DNA of 64,000 nt, taken from NCBI GenBank assembly GCA_003165595.1, contig PLWQ01000034.1, forward strand, positions 45,144-109,143, written 5' to 3'. The notes below the pieces were generated by a model. It was not told where the DNA came from. It worked only from the letters and a program-made list of their open reading frames with translations, and did not search any database. Source of the stretch: Fibrobacterota bacterium (GTDB lineage: Bacteria; Fibrobacterota; Chitinivibrionia; Chitinivibrionales; FEN-1185). Shown here one piece after another: positions 26,701-37,463 of this stretch (within the stretch, counting starts at the first letter, position 1; every line of letters begins with the position of its first letter). Made by a program: the position numbers and the translations under genes.

Positions 26701-26803
26701 ATATAATGGTGTATTTTGGTCACCCTTGCCGCTTGCCCGGCAGCAGAGGCAATAGCTTGTCCACCAAGGCGTTACAGTTTCCCGCCGTCACAATGGAAAG
26801 CCG

Positions 26804-28657
26804 ATGGAAATAGACAACGATCGGGAAGAAACCCGTTTGGTTCAACAAGAAAGCGGCTCGTTTTCTTTCAAGCGAGTGCCTCATGTAATGATTTTGCCCG
26901 ACGGGTCAAAACCTGTTGAGCTTGGTTCGGGAACCATTACCGCCCTTCTCGGCGTTGGCGGGATGTCCAACGTCTACGAAATCTGGAACAGCCACCTCGA
27001 GATGAACCGCGCGGTCAAACTGCTTCACCCGAACTATTCGCTGGACTCCAAGCAGCGGTTCGAGACCGAAATAAAAATAACCGCCAAGCTCGATCATCCG
27101 AACATCGTCGAAATTCACGCCGTGGGCGAATGGAACGGCCTGCCCTACATAGAAATGGAAAAGATCGAGGGCGTCACCCTCGAAAAGCTGGTGTCCGACA
27201 GGGGCGGGCTTCCTTTTGAAGTGTGCACATCCATCGGCATCCTGATGTGCCGGGCCTTGCGATATGCGCATAATCACGAATATGCCCTGTACGGCGAAAC
27301 CTACCACGGCATCATCCACCGGGACCTGAAGCCGAACAACATCATGGTTGCGAACAACGGCAACGTAAAGCTCATGGACTTCGGCATTGCGCGGCCCATA
27401 GATGCATCGATACACACCACCGACAACTCCTCAGTGCTCGGCACCATGCAATATCTGTCGCCGGAACTGCTCGAGGGAAAGACCGCCGACATCCGGACCG
27501 ACATTTACTCGCTCGGCGCCATTTTGTACGAACTGGTCACAGGCACAAAAGCCTTTGCCGAAGCCAATATTTCGAAACTGATGCTTTCGAAGGCGCGGAA
27601 CGAGTTCAAACCGCTTGATTCATACAAGATCAATATTCCTCCGCGCCTCAAACGCCTCATACAGAAATGCCTGAGCCGCGAACGCGAGCGGCGGCCGCAG
27701 GACGCCGCGGCCCTGCTTGCCGAACTCATGAGAGTGCACAAGAATCTTACCGCCCTATCGCCGGAAGCCGTGATGCAGGCTTTTACCGGATCGGAAAGCG
27801 GAGGCAAGACAGTGGTGGGGCTGCGAAGGCGCATTCCGGTGCGGGCAATAGCCCTCTGGTGCACAATGGCCCTGGTGGTTGCCGCCTTCGTGACGGTGAT
27901 CCAGTTTGTCAATCAACGCCGGCTGGAGGCGCAGCGCAGGCCTCCCCCGGCGCCCGCGGTTGCGCAGCCCACCATGGCCCCACACCCCGAGCCCAGTTCG
28001 GGCCGTGTGCGCGACAAGCTGTCCCTGGCGCCGAAAGCCGCGCAAAAGCCGTCAATAACGGTGGCGCAGCCCGCGGGGATTCGCGCCAGGCGGTCCACTC
28101 CCGTTTCGCCCATCGACGAACTCAGGAATCAATATGGAACATCCGACCTTCTGGAACTTTTTGTCAAAGAAATAAAGCTTAGCAAATACCAGGAGGCCTC
28201 CCTGGTGTACGGCTCCATGACCGCGGAGCAACAGCAGTCGAAAATCGGCGTGCTGTACCGCATTCGCATGCTGGAGGCGCTGGGCGACACAAAAAGCCTG
28301 GACCATCTCCTGCAAACAGCGTCCATTGACGACGGAGAATTCTATTTCGCACAGGCGAAGTACTTTTTCAGAACCGGAAATCTTGAAAAATGCCTGTACT
28401 TTCTCGATGCAAGTTCCAAATCCCGGTGCGACGTGATCAATCCCGTCGCCATCCAGCAAAACATCCTATACTACCGGGCGCTCTGCTATTCCAGGGAATT
28501 CGACGATCATCCGGGCCGGGCCACCATGAAGAATGCTCTTGACGCCTGGTTTGAAGTGAAGCTCCTCTTGAAGGCCACGCCGGAGCACAACTATTTTCAA
28601 AAAGCGGTTTCCGAAATGCAAAGAATCGCCGACAAGGCGAAATATGTCCGGGGTTAA
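26804..28657 (+). CDS. Transmembrane Ser/Thr protein kinase 2
   Basis: A 617-residue Hanks-type kinase paralogous to the one at 6374. The lead-in ILPDGSKPVELGSG (30-43), glycine loop LGVGGMSNVYE (49-59), K72, HRDLKPNN (172-179) and DFG (192-194) are all present. A membrane helix covers about 348-367, then a Pro/Ala-rich linker (380-435), then an extracytoplasmic domain with YGTSDLLE (444-451), LYRIRMLEALG (484-494) and EFYFAQAKYF (512-521), which match kinase 1 at the same relative places. The shared domain looks helical and TPR-like. Three bases separate its stop from the next gene, which is exported. A good promoter lies upstream at 26672. Confidence 0.92.
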   Translation: MEIDNDREETRLVQQESGSFSFKRVPHVMILPDGSKPVELGSGTITALLGVGGMSNVYEIWNSHLEMNRAVKLLHPNYSLDSKQRFETEIKITAKLDHPNIVEIHAVGEWNGLPYIEMEKIEGVTLEKLVSDRGGLPFEVCTSIGILMCRALRYAHNHEYALYGETYHGIIHRDLKPNNIMVANNGNVKLMDFGIARPIDASIHTTDNSSVLGTMQYLSPELLEGKTADIRTDIYSLGAILYELVTGTKAFAEANISKLMLSKARNEFKPLDSYKINIPPRLKRLIQKCLSRERERRPQDAAALLAELMRVHKNLTALSPEAVMQAFTGSESGGKTVVGLRRRIPVRAIALWCTMALVVAAFVTVIQFVNQRRLEAQRRPPPAPAVAQPTMAPHPEPSSGRVRDKLSLAPKAAQKPSITVAQPAGIRARRSTPVSPIDELRNQYGTSDLLELFVKEIKLSKYQEASLVYGSMTAEQQQSKIGVLYRIRMLEALGDTKSLDHLLQTASIDDGEFYFAQAKYFFRTGNLEKCLYFLDASSKSRCDVINPVAIQQNILYYRALCYSREFDDHPGRATMKNALDAWFEVKLLLKATPEHNYFQKAVSEMQRIADKAKYVRG

Positions 28658-28660
28658 CAA

Positions 28661-29524
28661 ATGATGCATTCCCGTTCCATGCTCCCGCTCTGCCTGGCGG
28701 CCCTTTTGTACGCTTCTTTAGCCGCAAAAACGGCGAGCGCAAATTTCGAGACGCTCGTGGGGGATCTCCCCAAGACGATTCTCGCAACTAAGGGTCCGTA
28801 CCTGATAACGTCGGACATTTTCGTACCGGCGGGAAAGGTGGTTACGGTCGAGGCCGGGACCGTCTTTCTTTTCAAGAATTTTACCGGCCTTCACGTGCAG
28901 GGAACCCTTGTGGTGAAAGGCACCGCCGGCCAGCCGGTTGTTTTTTCGTCGGAAAACGACAAGCGATTCAACCCCCAGACCAGTCTCATTGCCAACCCCT
29001 ACGACTGGAACGGCATATTCATCCACGATGACGCCATCGGCACCGACCTGCAGCATATCGAGGTGGCATACTCGGTATACGGCATCAACTCGCTCACAAA
29101 ATTCATCCGCATCGTTGAGGGCGTGTTCAAGGAAAACGGCCGGGCAAACCTCACCGTCGAGGGCCAGACCCAGAGCGTTACGGCCGAGCCGTTCTCCTAT
29201 TCTCTCTCTGTAAAGAATGCGTCCGTCGACGGCGTGCCGGTGAGAATCCTGCAGGACCCGGACGCGCCCAAACGCAACGTCGTGCGCTATGGGGGCGCGT
29301 CGCTTCTTGCCGCCGGGGTTGTGGCCGGAGCGGTATTTACCGTTCAGTGGAACGCTTCAAAACAGCACATGAGCGACGTGGTTGGAAATCTAGACAACAA
29401 TGAGGGGGAGGAAGATTTCCATTCGGCCCAGTCGACGCGCAATACCAATGCCGCCCTCATGACGGCAGGGTATGTCTTGGGGTTGGTGGGTGCGTGCGGC
29501 TTCACCTATTCCTTCTTCTTTTAG
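28661..29524 (+). CDS. Exported beta-helix-like protein with C-terminal membrane helices
   Basis: A 287-residue protein. Signal peptide: SMLPLCLAALLYASLAAKTASA. Residues about 30-190 read like a short right-handed parallel beta-helix with repeated capped turns (DIFVPAGKVVTVEAGTVF, LHVQGTLVVKGTAGQPVVF), a pattern seen in surface 'polymorphic membrane' or right-handed-helix proteins. The C-terminal part has two hydrophobic segments (ASLLAAGVVAGAVFTVQW and a final VLGLVGACGFTYSFFF), so it is probably membrane bound. Its ATG is 3 bases after kinase 2, implying coupling; an ATG one codon later is equally possible. No function known; it may be a partner of the kinase's outer domain. Confidence 0.8.
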   Translation: MMHSRSMLPLCLAALLYASLAAKTASANFETLVGDLPKTILATKGPYLITSDIFVPAGKVVTVEAGTVFLFKNFTGLHVQGTLVVKGTAGQPVVFSSENDKRFNPQTSLIANPYDWNGIFIHDDAIGTDLQHIEVAYSVYGINSLTKFIRIVEGVFKENGRANLTVEGQTQSVTAEPFSYSLSVKNASVDGVPVRILQDPDAPKRNVVRYGGASLLAAGVVAGAVFTVQWNASKQHMSDVVGNLDNNEGEEDFHSAQSTRNTNAALMTAGYVLGLVGACGFTYSFFF

Positions 29525-29533
29525 GATGCCTCT

Positions 29534-32500
29534 ATGAGTACACGACACTGTCTCCGAATCGTCGGCGCATGGCTCGCGGTTCTCTTGCTGGTGTCGTGTA
29601 CGAACGACTATGATCCATTTAGAGACCTTTCGAAAGCTCGCGCGGTTGTAACGCACAAGTCGTTCCGCGACAACGATACGCTCAATATCTTCACCACTGA
29701 AACGCTCATGGTGAACGTTGCCGACCGCGACCTTGTAGATTCGTTCTCGGTTGTCGCTCCTGCGAACCGCCGGTCTCCCGACACGTTCGTCGTAAAGGCA
29801 GTCCGGCCTCAACCGTTTTCAACCGGTCCCTACACGTGCCTTGTCTCGTTCACCGATACGGGTTGGAACACGGTGACGGTCAACACCTACAGGAACAACG
29901 GCGACCGCGTTCCCCAGGATTTTTCCTTGTACCTACGCTCCCCGCTTCACCAGAATCAAATCAGCGGCAGGTATGGAGACAGCATGACGCTTGCGACAAC
30001 GCCCGTCACCGACGCCGACGTTATGTATCATTGGGATTTCGGAGGCGGGTATGTGGTGTCGTCTCCGCTTTCGCGCACCACTGCATCTGTAAAGATGCTG
30101 TCGTATTCCAATGCGGGAAGCCTCTGGGTTTCCGATGTATCGGGCACCCATCCGTCGCCCAGGACGCCATTCGTGTATTACCTTATCGATACCGCCGGTC
30201 CCCTTATAGAGTGCGTGAGCGTGGGGGACACCGGCAAGGACACGATCATCACCGGCGACACCACTTTTTACTTCAAGGTAAAGATATGGGACCCAGCCCA
30301 GGCCATGCCGGTTCAAAGCGCGGCGATGGACGGACAGAAATTCGATATTGTGGCCGACCCAATCTATATCCGGGTCTTTTCGCGCATGGACACCGTTGCC
30401 ACCCTGAAGGCGATGACCGTTACGGCGGTCAATAATTCCCAGTTTCTGGTCTCCGCGCGCAAGACGTTCTGGTTCAAGTTCAGCAACACTATGTCGCACG
30501 GCAGGGCCGTGCTGCTCACGGTAAACGATCCGGCCACCGACACGTCGGTGTGCTCATCCCGCACCAAAGGGATACTCGGAGATGTCGAAGACTACGCCAG
30601 CGATTCCATTTCCGTTATTGTCAAGATGCAGCTCAACGACAGCCAGCTTGTTCTGGCCGACACCGTTCACGGAAAGTACACGGCAAAATGGTCGTTCAAT
30701 TTCCCGCTTCCCACCGGATCCAACCGGGTGAGGCTCACGGCATATGGAGCCAACGGCGATTCGCTTGACGGGAAATCGCTCCTTATCGTCTGCGATCCGA
30801 CCATGAAGGATACCGTGCCGCCCGTCATCCTCGATGTGACCGTCAACGGCGCCACGGCACGGCTCAACTATATCAATTACGACACGGGCGCAAGCGCTGC
30901 GCTCCGGATCATCGCCTACGATGAGGGGTCGGGCATCGACTCGATGTTCGTCAATGGACGCCAGCCCGTTCCAAGCCCGGACGGACATGGGTTCATCTGG
31001 ATGGACACGGTTTCCGTTCCGCATCGTGTTGGAGGAACCGCCTTCTCGATTGTGGCTGTTGACAATTCGAAAAATCGAGATTCGGTTTCCCTGATTTTGT
31101 GCAGGAACACGGCCCCGGAAATCCTGTTGAAGCCACCGGACACCACAATTTCCCTGGGAGCGGCCTATTCGGGTAAGATTGCCTGGACTGATCCCGACGT
31201 CGATCCTGTGCAGGTCGAGAAGCTGGAGGGCCCTGCCGCATTGACCCTTGGAAAGGACGGCCTGATTTCGTGGACTCCAAAACTTGCCACGGACACGGGC
31301 AGCAAGAAGGTTACCATCGGATTGGATGATGGATTCCAGGTCACCAGCTATTCATTCCAGATCTACGTCTCACAAAACGTGAATCTTCCCCCGCCGGTGC
31401 AGATCGACACCGCTGCGATGCGGATTCCGGTCTTCTACGAGGCGGGCAAAGACAGCGTGATGCTTGCCATCAAGACCCTGAACGATTCGGGAAATGCGCC
31501 GCTGGCCTTTGCGGTGCGTCTCAACAGCGCGCAGCTCCCGGTAAATGGCAGGTTGTGCGTGTGGCACCCCGCTCTCAGCGACACCGGGAAGCAAACCTTT
31601 TACGTGGCAGTTACCGACACGTTCCACAGGACCGCGTCCGCGTTCTTCCCGGTTACCGTCGTGCCTCCAAACCGGCCCTGCACCCTTCTGGTGCGATACA
31701 CGATTCCCGTGACCCCGCAGGGCGAACTTGATTTGTCAACTGCGACCGTGCCCGATACGCTTTTCTTTTCCGTTAAGGATCCCGATCTTCCCGCCGTGGA
31801 ACGTCACACGGTTATCGTACAATGGGCGGCTGGCCAAACCGAGATCGCCGTGGACTCAACCGGCATATTTACCCTCATTCTGGCGCCCAAGCCGGCAAAC
31901 GGACAGACAAAGGACACCATTCTCGTTGCCGTCACCGATCGGGCCGGCCATGCAGACTCGCTTCGTTTCTTTGTCACCTACGTTTCCCAGACGTCCGCTG
32001 CATTTACCGGCAAGATCTACATAAATACCCGTTCGAGCAGTGCCAGCATCACTTCGCTCCTGTACGGTTTTCCCCTGCTGGTCCGAATCGATACGTCATT
32101 CTTTACCAAGGCGAATTTCGCGAGCGCCGCTGCGGGCGGCCGCGACGTGAGGTTTGCCAACGCGCATGGGGTGCCTCTTCCCTATCAGATAGAGCGGTGG
32201 GACAATGCCGCGGATGTTGCAGAAATATGGGTTAAGGTCGACACGGTCCTTCCCCTGAACGACTCGCAATACATCGTCATGAAATGGGGAAGCGGCTCGG
32301 CCATCGACAGTTCGAACGGACGCGCCGTGTTCGATCAATCGTCGGGATACGTTGGCGTGTGGCATATGAACGATGGATCCGCTGCGCAAAACGTCAATGC
32401 GGTGCAGACGCCGTATGCCGCAACCCCCGCCGGGCCCGGGGCCAATCCCGCGCTGCGGCCTGGTGCCGGGGTCGTCGCAAACGCAGACAGCCTCACAAAC

Positions 32501-33025
32501 TACAATTATCTCACTATAGGGCAGTTGCCCACGATGCAGACCGTTTCGATGTGCGCGTGGGTGAATCGCAATGTGCGATCGCCTTTTTCCAAAATTATAT
32601 GCCAACCGTGGAACGACGGAGGGGGTCCTTACCAGGTCTACTCGCTGGAAATCACCGGGCCAAGCGATACTGCAATACAGTTCCACGTGGGGCTGTCAAA
32701 CCAGTACTCCGGATATGCGGTAAGCAGCGATTCCCTCAGGGTCAAGACCTGGACGCTTGTTGCGGGAACCTACGATGGCCAATCTATCCGGCTGTATGTA
32801 AACGGGGCGCTGGCCGGATCATACACCTGGTCACTCAGATACCCGCCGACGGTTCCCAACCCGCAAACCCCATGGTCAATCGGGGGGTGGGGCCAGCAGA
32901 CCAACGAATGCGTGACGGGGAAAATCGATGAGGTACGCATCTATAGCGGCGTGTGGTCACCGGATTACATCAAGCTTTCCTACGAGAACCAGCGGACGGG
33001 AAGCGCGGTGTTGCAGTTCAGGTGA
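29534..33025 (+). CDS. Giant surface lipoprotein with Ig-like, DUF2341 and LamG-type domains
   Basis: A 1163-residue lipoprotein: lipobox LLLVSC at residues 17-22, then several Ig/PKD-like beta domains (for example NTAPEILLKPPDTTISLG and ISWTPKLATDTGSKKVTIGLDDG, a cadherin/He_PIG-type pattern, around residue 530-610). Residues about 830-930 are a DUF2341 domain (PLLVRIDTSFF...DVRFANAHGVPLPYQIERWD), and 935-1155 a concanavalin/LamG-type domain (VGVWHMND...WTLVAGTYDGQSIRLYVNG...KIDEVRIYSGVWS). DUF2341 with LamG is common in large secreted adhesins and carbohydrate-binding proteins. AGGA lies 7 bases before the ATG and 9 bases separate it from the previous gene, so it is the third gene of the kinase 2 operon. 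Confidence 0.88.
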   Translation: MSTRHCLRIVGAWLAVLLLVSCTNDYDPFRDLSKARAVVTHKSFRDNDTLNIFTTETLMVNVADRDLVDSFSVVAPANRRSPDTFVVKAVRPQPFSTGPYTCLVSFTDTGWNTVTVNTYRNNGDRVPQDFSLYLRSPLHQNQISGRYGDSMTLATTPVTDADVMYHWDFGGGYVVSSPLSRTTASVKMLSYSNAGSLWVSDVSGTHPSPRTPFVYYLIDTAGPLIECVSVGDTGKDTIITGDTTFYFKVKIWDPAQAMPVQSAAMDGQKFDIVADPIYIRVFSRMDTVATLKAMTVTAVNNSQFLVSARKTFWFKFSNTMSHGRAVLLTVNDPATDTSVCSSRTKGILGDVEDYASDSISVIVKMQLNDSQLVLADTVHGKYTAKWSFNFPLPTGSNRVRLTAYGANGDSLDGKSLLIVCDPTMKDTVPPVILDVTVNGATARLNYINYDTGASAALRIIAYDEGSGIDSMFVNGRQPVPSPDGHGFIWMDTVSVPHRVGGTAFSIVAVDNSKNRDSVSLILCRNTAPEILLKPPDTTISLGAAYSGKIAWTDPDVDPVQVEKLEGPAALTLGKDGLISWTPKLATDTGSKKVTIGLDDGFQVTSYSFQIYVSQNVNLPPPVQIDTAAMRIPVFYEAGKDSVMLAIKTLNDSGNAPLAFAVRLNSAQLPVNGRLCVWHPALSDTGKQTFYVAVTDTFHRTASAFFPVTVVPPNRPCTLLVRYTIPVTPQGELDLSTATVPDTLFFSVKDPDLPAVERHTVIVQWAAGQTEIAVDSTGIFTLILAPKPANGQTKDTILVAVTDRAGHADSLRFFVTYVSQTSAAFTGKIYINTRSSSASITSLLYGFPLLVRIDTSFFTKANFASAAAGGRDVRFANAHGVPLPYQIERWDNAADVAEIWVKVDTVLPLNDSQYIVMKWGSGSAIDSSNGRAVFDQSSGYVGVWHMNDGSAAQNVNAVQTPYAATPAGPGANPALRPGAGVVANADSLTNYNYLTIGQLPTMQTVSMCAWVNRNVRSPFSKIICQPWNDGGGPYQVYSLEITGPSDTAIQFHVGLSNQYSGYAVSSDSLRVKTWTLVAGTYDGQSIRLYVNGALAGSYTWSLRYPPTVPNPQTPWSIGGWGQQTNECVTGKIDEVRIYSGVWSPDYIKLSYENQRTGSAVLQFR

Positions 33026-33056
33026 GCCGGTGCGTCATATTCGCTTCGGTTGGAGT

Positions 33057-33106
33057 GAAAAACAATCGGCTGGTTTTGATCAGGCGAATTTGTCGAGAAA
33101 ACCAGC
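33057..33106 (-). terminator. Candidate terminator of brnTA
   Basis: A 9-bp inverted repeat, GCTGGTTTT (33069-33077) and AAAACCAGC (33098-33106), lies between the convergent lipoprotein and brnA genes. On the minus strand it is followed by CGATTGTTTTTC. The loop is long (20 bases), so the call is tentative. Confidence 0.4.
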
Positions 33107-33130
33107 GCCCTCTCCTTATTCAAGAACCTG

Positions 33131-33385
33131 TTACAACTGTTTCGCATATCTGTCGAGGACGCTTGAAACAAAAGTCTGGTACTTGATCCCTTTCTTCGAA
33201 GCAAACCTCTTATAACGATCTACCGTCTCTTTCTTGAGCTTCATAGTGACCGGAATTGTCTCGTGCTTCTTCAACATTTCTGCGATGCGCGCGGGGGACG
33301 GAAGGAAGTCATCTACAGCGACGGACTTCTCCAGCTCCTCGACAACATCGGCCGGAGCGTTTGTGTAGCCTTTAGCCCTGCTCAT
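33131..33385 (-). CDS. brnA: BrnA-type antitoxin
   Basis: An 84-residue protein with a C-terminal ribbon-helix-helix-like region, IPVTMKLKKETVDRYKRFAS. BrnA antitoxins bind the BrnT ribonuclease and repress their own operon. The start at 33385 (MSRAKGYTNAP) is used; the frame runs 19 codons further but begins inside the toxin gene with unrelated residues. The ATG lies 14 bases inside the end of the brnT frame, the usual overlapping arrangement with the toxin first. Confidence 0.85.
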   Translation of the reverse strand: MSRAKGYTNAPADVVEELEKSVAVDDFLPSPARIAEMLKKHETIPVTMKLKKETVDRYKRFASKKGIKYQTFVSSVLDRYAKQL

Positions 33386-33638
33386 ACCTTTTTCTCCCTT
33401 CCCGCCAGAAACCGGCGCCGATGATCCGCACGTTACTGCCACGCATAGTAAATCTGACCGTCATGACCCGGCCGCCAACCATGCCAAGGCAGTAGAACCG
33501 AATTTCATCCGCAGAGTGTTTTGTGTTGAAGCGGATTTTACGATCCGGGTCAAGAAACGCATGTACCGCCTCTTCAAAAGAAATGCCATGTTTTTCGATG
33601 TTCGCAAGGTTCTTATCCTCATCCCACTCAAATTCCAT
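33372..33638 (-). CDS. brnT: BrnT-type ribonuclease toxin
   Basis: An 88-residue protein beginning MEFEWDEDKNLANIEKHGISFEEA, the hallmark start of the BrnT family (RelE-like ribonuclease fold), with VMTVRFTMRGSNVRIIGAG and a C-terminal WREGRKRYEQ. The conserved RxxxxxE...R-type catalytic cluster is compatible. It lies first in the operon with brnA overlapping by 14 bases. An AT-rich island (33664-33720) just upstream, unlike its GC-rich surroundings, is the likely promoter/operator. Confidence 0.88.
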   Translation of the reverse strand: MEFEWDEDKNLANIEKHGISFEEAVHAFLDPDRKIRFNTKHSADEIRFYCLGMVGGRVMTVRFTMRGSNVRIIGAGFWREGRKRYEQG

Positions 33639-33663
33639 CCGGCTCCACCGCCTCGACTATGCC

Positions 33664-33720
33664 ATGTTGAAATACGAACATCAATAATATAATATTTACA
33701 ATAATCAATATTACGATATG
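33664..33720 (-). promoter_or_regulatory. AT-rich promoter/operator region of brnTA
   Basis: A 57-base block almost free of G and C (TAATATAATATTTACAATAA and similar) sits just upstream of brnT, between brnT and mutS. It contains TATATT-like -10 sequences and short self-complementary AATATT units, but no clean -35/-10 pair at 17 bp was found. BrnA-type antitoxins usually bind such regions; that is inferred here. Confidence 0.35.
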
Positions 33721-33746
33721 TTGGCAACGTGAAGAGAAGTCAACCT

Positions 33747-36415
<2,669 letters not shown>

Positions 36416-36419
<4 letters not shown>

Positions 36420-37336
36420 TGATCGTTCTGCGGCGGGAATTCCGGCGGAAACTCACTCTTGTCAATTGCGACCGTTTCTTCGGAACCGCCGCCCGCTTCC
36501 GCCTGCACGGGCGCAACTCCGTCCGGTGCGGCGGCTGCCGCTGAGGCGGGCTCTTCGCCCGGCGCGGCCGACTTCTCGGATTCCATGGTCTTTAGCTCGG
36601 TCTCCGTCAGGTCACCCAGCTTCTCCTTTGCCATCGCCTCGAATTCCTCGATTCTCGGCAAATCGGCGATCTTATTGATCCCGAAATACGCGAGGAACTC
36701 CTTGGTTGTCGCGTAAAGCAATGGCCTGCCGGCCTTCTCGCTGCGGCCCGAAATCGTAACGAGGCGTTTCTCCAGCAGCGTTTTCATGGCCCCATCGGAC
36801 ATCACGCCGCGTATCGACTCGATTTCGGCCTTGGTTATCGGCTGCTTGTAGGAAATGATGGCGAGGCACTCGAGAGACTGTATGGAAAGTTTCTTCGCCG
36901 CCTTTTCCTTGAACAGCTGTACGACCCAGGGATAGTAGTACGAAACCGTACGGAACTGATACCCGCCGCCGATCTCCACGATCTCGAACGGATGCCGCTC
37001 CCTGCCGAGCTGTACATTGATTTTCTCCACCATTTGCCGGATTTTGCGGCCGTCGGGCACGCCCGGCACGATCTCCTTGATCCTGTCGGTGGTGAGGATA
37101 TCGTCTGAAGCGAACAGGAGCGCTTCGAGTACGCGCAGCGGATTGTCGGGCGAGTTGTTTTCCGGTATGGCAACCTCCGCCTTGCTTTCGGCCTCCATTG
37201 CCGCGGCATCCTGCGCCGCCTGGGCAACCGTGGTCTCAATCGCGACGGTTGCTTCGGCTGCAGCAACGGGGGGAGCCGGCTCCGGCTGCGCGGCCTGATT
37301 GTCCGGGTCGACGATTGGCGTATCGTTTTCGGTCAT
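36416..37336 (-). CDS. scpB: Segregation and condensation protein B
   Basis: A 306-residue ScpB: two winged-helix domains between residues about 65 and 235 (LRVLEALLFASDDILTTDRI; LAIISYKQPITKAEIESIRG; RPLLYATTKEFLAYFGI). The family core is about 180 residues; here it is extended by an acidic, Ala/Pro-rich N-terminal tail and C-terminal tail. ScpB with ScpA and SMC forms the bacterial condensin. No scpA is visible nearby. The stop overlaps the mutS start (ATGA). Confidence 0.92.
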
Positions 37337-37463
37337 GGTTCTTCCTGTTTCGAGGTGTGCTTCTCCTGCACGGTAATATAAATGATTTCAACGATCGGGC
37401 GCGGCAGCCCACGGACAACCGGGAAACGGTTGCGCCTCTCCGGAATTGTGGCACCCCGCGCTC

